Notes under the pieces: model-generated
Seen by the model: only the letters and a program-made list of their open reading frames with translations
What the model was told of the DNA's origin: nothing
The model's database searches: none
Shown: positions 54,509 to 62,996 of the stretch, in pieces
How the letters are laid out: the number at the start of each line of letters is the position of its first letter
Numbering within the stretch: the first letter of the stretch is position 1
Translations under genes and position numbers: made by a program
From: Streptomyces sp. Tu 3180
GTDB lineage: Bacteria > Actinomycetota > Actinomycetes > Streptomycetales > Streptomycetaceae
Assembly: GCF_009852415.1 (NCBI RefSeq)
Contig: NZ_WOXS01000002.1
Location: 2,068,501-2,132,500, forward strand
DNA: 64,000 bases
Direction of reading: 5' to 3'

Positions 54509-54540
54509 CCGGGCCGCCGCCTCGACGTCCGGCGGCCCGG
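54509..54540 (+). terminator. Terminator of the PL3 gene
   Basis: CCGGGCCGCCG (54509-54519) and CGGCGGCCCGG (54530-54540) form a perfect 11-bp stem with a 10-base loop, 23 bases after the stop. Confidence 0.7.
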
Positions 54541-54682
54541 TCCCGGTGACGCCCGAGCCCCCCTCGGGCGGCCGGGAACCGGCCCTCCGGACCCCCATCC
54601 GGACGGCCATCAGGACGCCCTCGCCGGCCCACGCCCGGCGGGGGCGTCCCTCGTCGTACGGGCCCGCGGACGGCGAAAACAC

Positions 54683-54696
54683 CCGAAAACTTTCGG
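54683..54696. promoter_or_regulatory. Perfect palindrome CCGAAA-N2-TTTCGG upstream of the GH43 gene
   Basis: CCGAAA (54683-54688) and TTTCGG (54691-54696) are perfect complements around AC. It lies about 105-118 bp before the ATG, close to a possible promoter. CGAAA/TTTCG palindromes have been reported upstream of Streptomyces xylanase genes, so this may be an operator for a sugar-responsive regulator. Confidence 0.5.
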
Positions 54697-54800
54697 CGTC
54701 CTCCCTCCCGTCCGCATCTGTTGACGCCCCGCCGTCCCCCTGGTGACACTCCGGGAACACAGCACCCAACAGAAGCCCTCAGACTCCGACAGGAAGTGTC

Positions 54801-57008
54801 ATGCGCCGCCACACCGCCCGTCGCACGCTTCTGGTCCCCCTCCTCGCCCTCCTCCTCGCCCTGCTCGCCGCCCCGCCGGGCACCGCACGTTCCGGAGCGC
54901 CCCCCGTGAAGAAGCCCACGTACGCCGGTTACCTCTTCGCCTACTTCACCGGCGAGGGCACCGCCGACGGCGAACAGATCCGCTACGCCCTCAGCCGCGG
55001 CAACGACGCCCTGCACTGGCGCGAGCTGAACGCCGGAAAGCCGGTGCTGACCTCGACGACCGGCGAGAAGGGGCTGCGCGACCCGTTCGTCATCCGCTCC
55101 CCCGGGGGCGACCGGTTCTACCTGATCGCCACCGATCTGCGGATGTACCGCGGCAGCAGCGGCAGCTGGGACGAGGTCCAGCGGCACGGCAGCAAGTCGA
55201 TCATGGTGTGGGAGTCCACCGACCTGGTCCACTGGACCGACCAGCGCCTGGTGCGGGTCTCCCCCGACAACGCCGGCAACACCTGGGCGCCGGAGGCCCA
55301 CTGGGACGACGAGCTCGGCGCGTACGTCGTCTTCTGGGCGTCCAAGCTGTACGCCGACGACGACCCGGACCACACCGGTTCGACGTACAACAGGATGCTG
55401 TACGCGACCACGAAGGACTTCCGCACCTTCAGCGAACCGAAGGTCTGGAACGACCCGGGCCACTCGGTCATCGACTCGACCGTCGTCGAGCACGGGGGCA
55501 CGTACTACCGCTACACCAAGGACGAGCGCGACCCGTCCTCCGGCTCGCCCTGCTCGAAGTTCGTCACCGGCGAGAAGTCCACGTCGCTGACCGACACCTC
55601 GTACGACTTCGTCTCCGACTGCATCGGCAGCGGGGCGATGGAGCGGGGCGAGGGGCCGACGGTGTTCAAGTCCAACACCGAGGAGAAGTGGTACCTGTTC
55701 GTCGACGAGTACGGCGGCCGGGGCTACCTCCCCTTCGAGACCACCGACCTCGACTCGGGCGAGTGGACCCCGTCGGCGGACTACCGGCTGCCCGCGAGCC
55801 CGCGGCACGGCACCGTCATTCCGGTGACGCAGGCGGAGTACGACCGGCTGCTGGCCGCCTACCCGCGGAGCCCCACGTCGGTCGTGGACGCCACCGCCCC
55901 CGGCCAGAAGGGGTACGCGGTCGTCGGCGAGGAGACGGGCAAGGTCGTCCTGCCGATGGAGCCCGGCGCGAACCTGCGGCACCTCGCGCCGAGGCTGTGG
56001 GCGGGCGCGGGCGCGACGGTCAGCCCGAGGTCCGGTACCCGCCGTGACTTCCGCCGGCCGCAGACGTACACGGTGACGGCCGCCGACGGCACGAGGCGCA
56101 CCTGGACCGTGGAGGCGGTGCCCACCCGCAGCCCCGTGCTGCCCGGCCTGTACGCGGACCCCGACGTGCGGTACATGGACGGCCGGTACTGGATCTACCC
56201 GACGACGGACGGCTTCCCCGGCTGGAGCGGCACGCGGTTCGAGGCGTTCTCGTCGGAGGACCTGGTCCACTGGAAGGACCACGGCGTGGTCCTCGACCTC
56301 GGGCCGGACGTGTCCTGGGCCGACAGGAACGCCTGGGCGCCCGCGATCGCGGAACGCGACGGGAAGTACTACCTCTACTTCTGCGCCGAGCAGCAGATCG
56401 GCGTCGCGGTGGCCGACTCCCCGGCCGGCCCCTTCGAGGACGCGCTGGGCGAACCGCTGATCGCGAAGGGACGGTTCAGCGGCCAGACGATCGACCCGGC
56501 CGTGTTCACGGACGACGACGGGCGGTCCTACCTGTACTGGGGCAACGGACACGGTTACGTCGTCCCGCTCGGCGACGACATGGTGTCCTTCGACGCCTCG
56601 CGGGTGGCGGACATCACCCCGGACGGCTTCCGCGAGGGCTCCTTCGTGGTGAAGCGCGAGGGCACCTACTACTTCATGTGGTCCGAGGACGACACCCGCA
56701 GCGAGAACTACCACGTGGCGTACGCGACCGGCCCGTCCCCGCTCGGCCCGTGGACGAAGCGGGGCACGATCCTGTCCAAGCGGCCCGGGTACGGCATCCT
56801 CGGCACCGGTCACCACTCCGTGGTCAACGCCCCCGGCACCGACGACTGGTACATCGTCTACCACCGGTTCGCGCTCGACGGCCCCGGGAGGCCCGGCGGG
56901 GACGGCACGCACCGGGAGACCACGATCGACCGCCTCGGGTTCGCCGCCGACGGCACCGTCGAGCCGGTGGTGCCGACCCTGGAGTCGGTCCGGCCGGTGC
57001 GGCGCTGA
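54801..57008 (+). CDS. Secreted glycoside hydrolase with two GH43 modules
   Basis: A 735-residue secreted protein. The signal peptide covers about residues 1-30 (TLLVPLLALLLALLAAPPGT). Module 1 (about 38-360) has GLRDPFVIRSPGG with an acidic base, GNTWAPEAHWDDELGAYVV and GEGPTVFKSNTEEKWYLF with the probable acid Glu. A linker (about 365-440) resembles a small beta-sandwich. Module 2 (about 445-735) has LYADPDVRYMDGRYWIYPT, DRNAWAPAIAERDGKYYLYF and REGSFVVKREGTYYFMWSED. Both look complete. GH43 enzymes remove arabinose or xylose, or exo-galactose, from side chains, here probably of pectin (inference). AGGAAG precedes the ATG. Confidence 0.88.
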   Translation: MRRHTARRTLLVPLLALLLALLAAPPGTARSGAPPVKKPTYAGYLFAYFTGEGTADGEQIRYALSRGNDALHWRELNAGKPVLTSTTGEKGLRDPFVIRSPGGDRFYLIATDLRMYRGSSGSWDEVQRHGSKSIMVWESTDLVHWTDQRLVRVSPDNAGNTWAPEAHWDDELGAYVVFWASKLYADDDPDHTGSTYNRMLYATTKDFRTFSEPKVWNDPGHSVIDSTVVEHGGTYYRYTKDERDPSSGSPCSKFVTGEKSTSLTDTSYDFVSDCIGSGAMERGEGPTVFKSNTEEKWYLFVDEYGGRGYLPFETTDLDSGEWTPSADYRLPASPRHGTVIPVTQAEYDRLLAAYPRSPTSVVDATAPGQKGYAVVGEETGKVVLPMEPGANLRHLAPRLWAGAGATVSPRSGTRRDFRRPQTYTVTAADGTRRTWTVEAVPTRSPVLPGLYADPDVRYMDGRYWIYPTTDGFPGWSGTRFEAFSSEDLVHWKDHGVVLDLGPDVSWADRNAWAPAIAERDGKYYLYFCAEQQIGVAVADSPAGPFEDALGEPLIAKGRFSGQTIDPAVFTDDDGRSYLYWGNGHGYVVPLGDDMVSFDASRVADITPDGFREGSFVVKREGTYYFMWSEDDTRSENYHVAYATGPSPLGPWTKRGTILSKRPGYGILGTGHHSVVNAPGTDDWYIVYHRFALDGPGRPGGDGTHRETTIDRLGFAADGTVEPVVPTLESVRPVRR

Positions 57009-57020
57009 GCCCCGGCCGCC

Positions 57021-58085
57021 TCAGAGGACGGCGTCGAGCCAGGCGCAGACCTCGTCCTGCATCGCGGCGCCGAAGACGTGGCCGTGCTCCGGCCACGTCT
57101 TCAGCCGCAGCCGCTCCTCGGCACGGCGGGAGCGCCAGACGGCGCGCAGCCTGTCGTACGCGGCCCGCACCCCGGCGGCGGGGAACAGGGCGTCGAGCCC
57201 GCCGTGGAAGAACAGCATCGGCCGGGGCGCGGCGATGCTCGCCACATCGGGGAGGTCGAGGTGGCGGGCGAGCCCGGGGTGGAGCATGTGGAACGCCGAC
57301 TGCCCGCGCAGCGTGTTGCCCCCGGGCGCCGTCATGTCCTTGAACCCCGTCATCCAGCACACGCTCGCCGCCGCCGCGATGCGGTCGCTGAGCGCGGCGA
57401 CCTGCCAGGCGCGGTAGCCGCCCATGGAGAAGCCGACGGCGGCGACCCGGCGCGCGTCCACCCGGTCCAGGCCGGCCAGGAAGGCCGCGGCCCGCTGGTC
57501 CTCGCGGGCGTGGAGTCCGGCGAGCGAGGAGCCGAGGTGGTAGAGGTTGCTCGCCAGCGCCTGCTGCTGCTCGTAGCCGAGGGGGCCGCGTTCGCCCCAG
57601 CCGAGCGCGTCCGGACACAGCACCACGTAACCGCGCCGGGCGAGTTCGTCCCCGACGAAGCGTCCGTCGAAGCACCGGCCGGCCCACTCCTCGGCGGAGG
57701 CGAGCCGGATGTCGTCGTACCAGGGCCGGACGCCCTTCTCCTTGCCGATGTCGAACCGGGAGCCGTGGTCGTGCAGGAGCAGCACGGCCGGGAAGGGCCC
57801 GGTGCCCCGCGGGGTGAGCAGGGCGGCGCGGACCCGGGTGTGGCGGGTGAGCGAGACGGTCACCAGCTCCCTGGTGTAGCCGTCCCCCTCGGGTCCGCCG
57901 GTGTACTCGGGCGCGTAGGGCGTGCCGTCCTGCTCCGGCACGATGAGCAGTTCCTCGACCTTGGCCCGGGCCGTGCGGCGCCACTGTTCGAAGTCCCGGA
58001 CGGGCGAGGTGCCCCAGGCGAGCGGGAAGCGCAGGTCCTCCCTGAGCGCCTGGTGGAGGCCGGGCGGGCCGGGGACGGAGGTCAC
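57021..58085 (-). CDS. Dienelactone hydrolase-like alpha/beta hydrolase
   Basis: A 354-residue alpha/beta hydrolase with no signal peptide. Catalytic residues can be read: Ser in VAAVGFSMGGYRAWQVA (about residue 222), Asp in FFHGGLDALFPAAG, and His in LKTWPEHGHVFGAA. The oxyanion strand is AVLLLHDHGSRFDIGKEKG. The family includes acetylxylan-type esterases. As the last gene of a pectin operon, a deacetylase or lactonase acting on pectin fragments is possible but unproven. The GTG at 58085 overlaps the pectinesterase stop. Confidence 0.8.
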   Translation of the reverse strand: MTSVPGPPGLHQALREDLRFPLAWGTSPVRDFEQWRRTARAKVEELLIVPEQDGTPYAPEYTGGPEGDGYTRELVTVSLTRHTRVRAALLTPRGTGPFPAVLLLHDHGSRFDIGKEKGVRPWYDDIRLASAEEWAGRCFDGRFVGDELARRGYVVLCPDALGWGERGPLGYEQQQALASNLYHLGSSLAGLHAREDQRAAAFLAGLDRVDARRVAAVGFSMGGYRAWQVAALSDRIAAAASVCWMTGFKDMTAPGGNTLRGQSAFHMLHPGLARHLDLPDVASIAAPRPMLFFHGGLDALFPAAGVRAAYDRLRAVWRSRRAEERLRLKTWPEHGHVFGAAMQDEVCAWLDAVL

Positions 58086-59209
58086 CTCCAGGGCCGCCAG
58101 TCGCCGAAGTGGACCTCCCGGGTGTGGGACGCGGCCTCCGCCCGGGTGAGCTGGGGCCGGTTCTCGGGGACGGTGATCACGGCGCCCGGCCCGGTGTTGC
58201 GGTACTCGGCGAAGCGCTGGTCCTGCCAGGGGTGGCCGCTCGCCATGTTCGTGTACGGCTCGGCCGCGTCGATGCCGGCGCCGAGGTGGGTCTCGCGGAC
58301 GGTGAGCATCGGGCGGGCGGTCCGGTCGGAGCTCGGCACCCAGGGGCGGGCCAGCTTGTAGTGGCCGTCGGGGGCCTCGCTGCTGATCCGGCTCCTGGTG
58401 ACCAGGTAGCCGCGCGGGTTGGCGCCGGCCGTGGAGGGCGCGAAGACGAAGCCGTACGGCGCCCCCGCCAGGTCGGGGCGGGTCAGGGTGCGGAAGTGGC
58501 AGTGCGCGAACAGGGCGGTCGCCCGGCCGAAGACGAAGTCGACGTCGCCCTCGACGTAGCAGTGCGAGAAGTACTGGCGGGCGAAGGTGCCGAGGGAGGG
58601 GGAGTCGGCGTACAGGGTGTCCTGGTGGCCGAGGAACCGGCAGTGGAGGAAGGCGCTGCGGTCGCCCTGCACCTTGAGGGCGACGGCCTGGGTGCCGCTG
58701 GTTCCGGGGTGGTCGGCGCGCAGCCAGTCGTTGGCGAAGGTGATCCAGCGGGCGGTGAAGCCGTCGGGGCGCAGGGTGGTGGTGGCCGAGCCGGAGGTGC
58801 CGTGGGTGCCGGAGCCGTCCGGCCTGGGGGTGCCGGCCGCGTTGTCGAAGACGACGACCACGTCGCGGGGGTCCTCGGAGGCGCCGAGCCAGGTCATGCC
58901 GGTGCGGTCGGCGTCGACCGAGACCGTCTCGCGGTAGGTGCCCGGCGCGATGACCAGGGTGTGCCCGGGCCCGGCCGCGGCGGTCACGGCGGCCTGGACG
59001 GTGGTGAAGTCGCCGGCGCCGCCCGGATGGACGTACAGCGTCCGCGCGGTCAGGCGCGCGGCCGGTGAGCCGTACCGGCCGAACGGGCGGTGCGGCCGGC
59101 CGGCGGCGTGCGCGGGGGCGCGGGGCAGGGCGAGCGCGGTGCCGGCCGTGGCGCCGGCGAGCAGGAGACCCCTTCTGGACAGGGGCAGGGGACCGTGGGG
59201 CGAGGGCAT
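58082..59209 (-). CDS. Pectinesterase (CE8), Tat-exported
   Basis: A 375-residue CE8 enzyme that removes methyl esters from homogalacturonan. The N-terminus is a Tat signal (LSRRGLLLAGATAGTALALP, cleaved near AHAA). The right-handed beta-helix core has family motifs: GTSGTQAVALKVQGDRSAFL, HCRFLGHQDTLYADSP, YVEGDVDFVFGRATALF and KLARPWVPS, with the catalytic Asp pair in HQDTLY and GDVDFVFG. AAGGA lies seven bases before the ATG at 59209. Its stop overlaps the next gene by 4 bases. Confidence 0.92.
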   Translation of the reverse strand: MPSPHGPLPLSRRGLLLAGATAGTALALPRAPAHAAGRPHRPFGRYGSPAARLTARTLYVHPGGAGDFTTVQAAVTAAAGPGHTLVIAPGTYRETVSVDADRTGMTWLGASEDPRDVVVVFDNAAGTPRPDGSGTHGTSGSATTTLRPDGFTARWITFANDWLRADHPGTSGTQAVALKVQGDRSAFLHCRFLGHQDTLYADSPSLGTFARQYFSHCYVEGDVDFVFGRATALFAHCHFRTLTRPDLAGAPYGFVFAPSTAGANPRGYLVTRSRISSEAPDGHYKLARPWVPSSDRTARPMLTVRETHLGAGIDAAEPYTNMASGHPWQDQRFAEYRNTGPGAVITVPENRPQLTRAEAASHTREVHFGDWRPWR

Positions 59210-59294
59210 GGGGGTGTCCTTCGGTGCGGGGCCGGGCGGGGCGCACACCGCAGTGGGGGCGGGATGTGCCCCGGCCCGGCCGGTTCTCGGGGTG

Positions 59295-60623
59295 TCAGCG
59301 GACGCGGCCCGCGCCCGCGTGGTGCTCGACCAGCGCCGGGACCGCCCGCGCCGGGTGGACGGCGGTGCGCAGGGTGGGGGTCCAGCCGGCACCGGAGCGG
59401 AGGGTCTCCGCCGGGATCTCCGCGTTGTGCACGGCGATCAGGTCCACGCGCTCGCCGTTGACCCGGTTGTCCGCGGCGGTGAGCGGCGAGTCGTTCCACC
59501 TCTTGAGGATCTTCGCCGGGCTGATGCCCTCGGGGAGGGTGAACGCGTTGTGCTCGGCGACGAGCTGGGACTCCTTGCCGATGCCGAAGCTGTAGGAGTA
59601 GCCGGCGTCCGCCACGAAGTGGTTGTTGTACACGTCGACCTGGCCGAAGCGGACGCGCGGCGCGCGCTCGACCAGGTGCGAGAACAGGTTGTGGTGGAAG
59701 GTCGCCTTGAGCTTTCCCCGGTCCCCGACGGCGGTGGACTCGCCGTCGCTGTTGCCGATCAGGATGGTCTTGTCGTGCTCGGTGAAGACGTTCCAGGAGG
59801 CGGTGACGTAGTCGGCGCCCCGGACGATGTCCAGCTCGCCGTCGTGCTGCTGGTAGAGCATGCCGAAGTGGGTCGGGGCCTCGCTGTCGGGGTGCTCGCC
59901 GTCGGTGAAGGTGTTGTGGTCCAGCCAGACGTGGGTGGAGCCGTGGACGACGGCGGTGTCGTACTCGGAGTTCCAGTTCCCCTTGCTGCCGTCGGTCGGG
60001 TCCCACTGCGGGAAGCAGTCGACGGGGCTCTCGAGGGTGAGGTTGCGGATGATGACGTTGTCCACGCCCCGGATCTGCAGGCTGGCGCCCTTGATGCCGG
60101 CGTTCCGGCCGACGCCGATGATCGTGGTGTTGGCGGGGACGTTCGCCTTGATGGCCGTGTCCTGGTTGGCGGCGGAGGCCCTGCGCAGCCCCTCCGGGCT
60201 GTCGTCGGGCTCGGCGCTCAGGTCCTGCTCCAGGCCCCAGGTCTGCGGTGCGTACTTCTCCAGGTAGGCGCCGAAGTCGTACCCGGGCGCGGCGAACGCC
60301 TCGCAGCCCTCGGAGACCGCGTCGACGGTCCCCTTCACCTTGATGATCTTCGGCGCGCTGCCGCCGTCCGCCAGGGCGGCCTTGAAGCCGGCCCAGTCCG
60401 TCACGGTGTACACGTGCTCGGCGTCCGCGGCGGCGCCGCCGGTGGTGCCGGTGCCGTGGGAGGCCCAGCCGTCGTTCGGGGCCAGCGTCTGCCGGGCGGG
60501 GTCGCGGTGGTGCGGGGAGTGCGCCTGCGCGCCGGTGCCGGTCAGGGCGAGCACGAGGGCGGTGCAGCCGGCCAGCGAGGCGGCTCTCGCCGTGGCATGA
60601 GCATGCCATTTCGGTCTGTTCAC
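59295..60623 (-). CDS. Secreted pectate lyase, family PL1
   Basis: A 442-residue secreted enzyme. The signal peptide ends near AQA-HS (about residue 34). PL1 motifs: NTTIIGVGRNAGIKGASLQI, NVIIRNLTLESPVDCFPQW, THVWLDHNTFTDGEHPDSE, and the catalytic-site region VERAPRVRFGQVDVYNNHFV. The insert with DCFPQW and YEYDTAVV-like segment belongs to the larger, calcium-binding pectate lyases. The start is a GTG at 60623 with AGGAG ten bases upstream. It lies in an operon after the CE12 gene and 85 bp before the pectinesterase gene. Confidence 0.92.
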   Translation of the reverse strand: MNRPKWHAHATARAASLAGCTALVLALTGTGAQAHSPHHRDPARQTLAPNDGWASHGTGTTGGAAADAEHVYTVTDWAGFKAALADGGSAPKIIKVKGTVDAVSEGCEAFAAPGYDFGAYLEKYAPQTWGLEQDLSAEPDDSPEGLRRASAANQDTAIKANVPANTTIIGVGRNAGIKGASLQIRGVDNVIIRNLTLESPVDCFPQWDPTDGSKGNWNSEYDTAVVHGSTHVWLDHNTFTDGEHPDSEAPTHFGMLYQQHDGELDIVRGADYVTASWNVFTEHDKTILIGNSDGESTAVGDRGKLKATFHHNLFSHLVERAPRVRFGQVDVYNNHFVADAGYSYSFGIGKESQLVAEHNAFTLPEGISPAKILKRWNDSPLTAADNRVNGERVDLIAVHNAEIPAETLRSGAGWTPTLRTAVHPARAVPALVEHHAGAGRVR

Positions 60624-60655
60624 GGTGCGGTTCTCCTCGATGGGTCTCGGGGGTG

Positions 60656-61459
60656 TTACGCGGTGGCCTGCGGCCAGGTGATCCACGACTCGGGAACGTC
60701 CTCGTCCAGCCGGCGCACGTCGCGCGGCGCGAGCACCCGGGTGCGCAGCAGCTCCCGGGCGACCAGCCGTGCCACGGCGATCGCGCCCGGCGGATTGAAG
60801 TGGGTGTTGTCCTGCTCGGCGGGCGTCCAGTTGAAGTACTTCTTGGTCTCCTCGACCCCGAGCTCCTGCCACAGCGCCAGCGACAGGGCCTGGACGTCGA
60901 GCAGTGCCACCCCCTCCTGACGCGCCAGCGCCCGCATCGCCTCCGGGTACTCGCCGTGGGTCGGCACGGCGGCACCGTCCGCGTCGAACCGCCGCCGCTC
61001 CACGGCGGTGGCCAGCACGGGCCGCGCCCCACGGGCCCGCGCCCCGTCGACGTACAGCCGCAGGTACTGCCGGTACGTCGACCAGGGCTCGGTGTAGCGG
61101 CTCGGGTCGGTGGCCTTCTCGTCGTTGTGCGCGAACTGGACCAGCAGGAGGTCCCCGGGCCGGATGACGGAGAGGACCGCCTCGAGCCGTCCCTCGTCCA
61201 CGAAGCTCTTGGAACTGCGCCCGTTCACGGCGTGGTTGGCGACGTCCAGGTGCCGGTGGAGGAAGAAGGGCAGCGCCGTGCCCCACCCGGTCTCGGGAGC
61301 GGCGTCGGCGTACTTCCGGGCGGCGGTGGAGTCGCCGGCGATGTGCAGGGTGCGGGAGCGGCGGCCGGGGGCGGCGGCGTGCGCGGTGCCGGTCGCGGCG
61401 AGGGCGAGGGGAACGGCGGCGAGAGCGGCGAGGGACACCTGTCTGCGGCTCGGGGACAC
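60656..61459 (-). CDS. Rhamnogalacturonan acetylesterase (CE12, SGNH)
   Basis: A 267-residue secreted SGNH hydrolase. The signal peptide (RRQVSLAALAAVPLALAATG) also has a twin-Arg-like start. Block I is LHIAGDSTAARKYAD with the nucleophile Ser, then AVNGRSSKSFVDEGR, LLVQFAHNDEKATD and the catalytic Asp-x-x-His block EQDNTHFNPPGA. This is the CE12 rhamnogalacturonan acetylesterase pattern, which removes acetyl groups from pectin backbones. AAAGGAA precedes the GTG at 61459. The lyase gene follows after 32 bp in the same direction. Confidence 0.9.
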   Translation of the reverse strand: MSPSRRQVSLAALAAVPLALAATGTAHAAAPGRRSRTLHIAGDSTAARKYADAAPETGWGTALPFFLHRHLDVANHAVNGRSSKSFVDEGRLEAVLSVIRPGDLLLVQFAHNDEKATDPSRYTEPWSTYRQYLRLYVDGARARGARPVLATAVERRRFDADGAAVPTHGEYPEAMRALARQEGVALLDVQALSLALWQELGVEETKKYFNWTPAEQDNTHFNPPGAIAVARLVARELLRTRVLAPRDVRRLDEDVPESWITWPQATA

Positions 61460-61504
61460 GGGGCGGTTCCTTTCGGCGGGGAAGTGGACGGCTCCCGGAG
61501 GGGA

Positions 61505-61540
61505 GGGACGGCCCGCCGCCCGGAGCGAGCGGGCCGTCCC
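61505..61540. terminator. Hairpin between the binding-protein and CE12 genes
   Basis: GGGACGGCCCGC (61505-61516) and GCGGGCCGTCCC (61529-61540) form a perfect 12-bp stem, 16 bases after the solute-binding protein stop. It should terminate or process the upstream transcript. Confidence 0.7.
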
Positions 61541-61556
61541 CGGTGGATCCGCAGAC

Positions 61557-62917
61557 TCACCCCATCTGCTCGTCCCACTCCGCCTGCGCCTCGTTCAGCT
61601 GCTTCGCCAGCGTGTCCAGGAAGTCCTTCGCGCTCATGTCCCCGTTGAGCACCTTCTGGAAGTTCGGCTCGTTGTCGGCCTTGGAGATCGTGTTCCAGTC
61701 CGGCAGGTAGTACGGCAGCTGGACGATGCTCGTGGACCCGTCGCTCAGCGCTTCCGCGGCCAGCTTGGTCGGCTCCGCCTTCGAGATCCACGCGTCCTTC
61801 GCGGCGTCCGTGTGGGCCGGCACCTGCCCGGCCGCCTCGTTGAACTTCGAGTTCGCCTCGTGCGAGGTGGCGTACTCGATGAACTTCCAGGCGGCCTCCT
61901 TGTTCTCGGAGCTCTTGAACAGGCCGAGTCCGTCGACCGGGTTGGAGACCTGGACGCGCTTGCCGCCGGGGCCGGTGGGCTGCGGGATGCCGCGGAACTT
62001 CCCGGTGCCGAGCGCTTTCACGTGGTCCTGGTAGGACCCGAGGTTGTGGTTGAGCATGCCGATCGTGCCGGAGTCCCACTGCGCGACCATCTTGGTGAAG
62101 TCGTTGTTCAGGTCGGCGGCGGGGGTGACCTTCTTGAACAGGCCCGCGTACTTCTCCAGGGCCTCGACGTTCTTCGGGTCGTTGACCGTGGTCTTCTTGC
62201 CGGTGGAGTCCCAGAACGAGGTGATGCCGGACTGTCCGTACATCGCGTCCAGGGCCTGGGCGATGGAGCCGGCGCCGCCGCGGATGGTGTAGCCGAACTC
62301 GTTCTCGCCCTTGTCCGTGAGCTTCTCGGCGGCCTCGTAGAAGCGGTCCCAGGTCGTCGGCTCCTCGAGCCCCGCCTTCTCGAACAGGTCGGTGCGGTAG
62401 TACAGCACGCCGTTGTTCGCGGAGGTCGGGATCGAGTAGAGCCTGTCGTCACCGCCGCCGGCGGCGCGCAGCGACTCGACCATGTCCTTGTTGAGCTTGC
62501 CGTTCAGGGGCGACTTCTCCAGGCGCTCGTCCAGCGGGTCGAGCGCCTGCTGGGCGGCGAAGCCCGCCAGCATCGCCGCGCCGACGCCGCCGACGTCCGG
62601 CAGGCCGCCGCCCTGGATGGCGGTGTCGACCTTGGACTGGTACTCGGTGGAGGCGATCCCGACGTACTCGACGTCGATGTCCGGGTTGGCCTTCTCGAAG
62701 TCGGCGATGACCTGCTTCCAGATGTCGGTGCGGACACCGCCGTTGTTGTCCCAGAAGACGATCTTGCCCTTGCCGTCGCCCTCGGCGCCCTTGTCGCCGC
62801 CCGCTCCGCTGCCGTCGTCGCCGCAGGCGGTGGCGGTCAGGGCGAGCACGGCCCCAGGGCGACGGCGGCCGGCGTACGGCGCCCGCCGGTGCTGCTTCTG
62901 CGATTGCTGATCTTCAT
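61557..62917 (-). pseudogene. Sugar ABC transporter substrate-binding lipoprotein, frameshifted in its signal peptide
   Basis: The mature part is a typical family 1 solute-binding protein of about 420 residues: KGKIVFWDNNGGVRTDIWKQ, YQSKVDTAIQGGGLPDVGGV, NGVLYYRTDLFEKAGLEEPT. The N-terminus starts at ATG 62917 as MKISNRRSSTGGRRTPAAVA with Leu-Gly, then stops at a TGA after 26 codons. One base is missing in a G run near 62853-62856: with one more G the frame reads GAVLALTATACGDDGSG and joins the rest, restoring a lipobox. The frame beginning at 62849 lacks a full signal. Either a sequencing error or a true loss. No permease genes adjoin it. Confidence 0.75.
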
Positions 62918-62996
62918 CGGTCGGCTCTCTTCTTCTGGATCCAACGGAATGCGGAAGGTGTGAGGGGTCCGTTCGCGGGCGTCCCCGGACGTGCGG

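Larger units (their letters stand above)
54486..54800. other. Region between the PL3 and GH43 genes
   Basis: This 315-bp gap holds the PL3 terminator (54509-54540), a second GC-rich hairpin (GGACGCCC about 54612 with GGGCGTCC about 54643), the palindrome at 54683-54696, and a TTGACG sequence (54720) as a possible -35 box for the GH43 gene. AGGAAG precedes its ATG. No ORF is supported. Confidence 0.55.

Noticed and set aside
53361..56912. A 1,183-residue antisense open frame across the sigma partner, PL3 and GH43 genes
   Set aside because: It crosses several clear genes and their terminators; composition is typical of a shadow frame.
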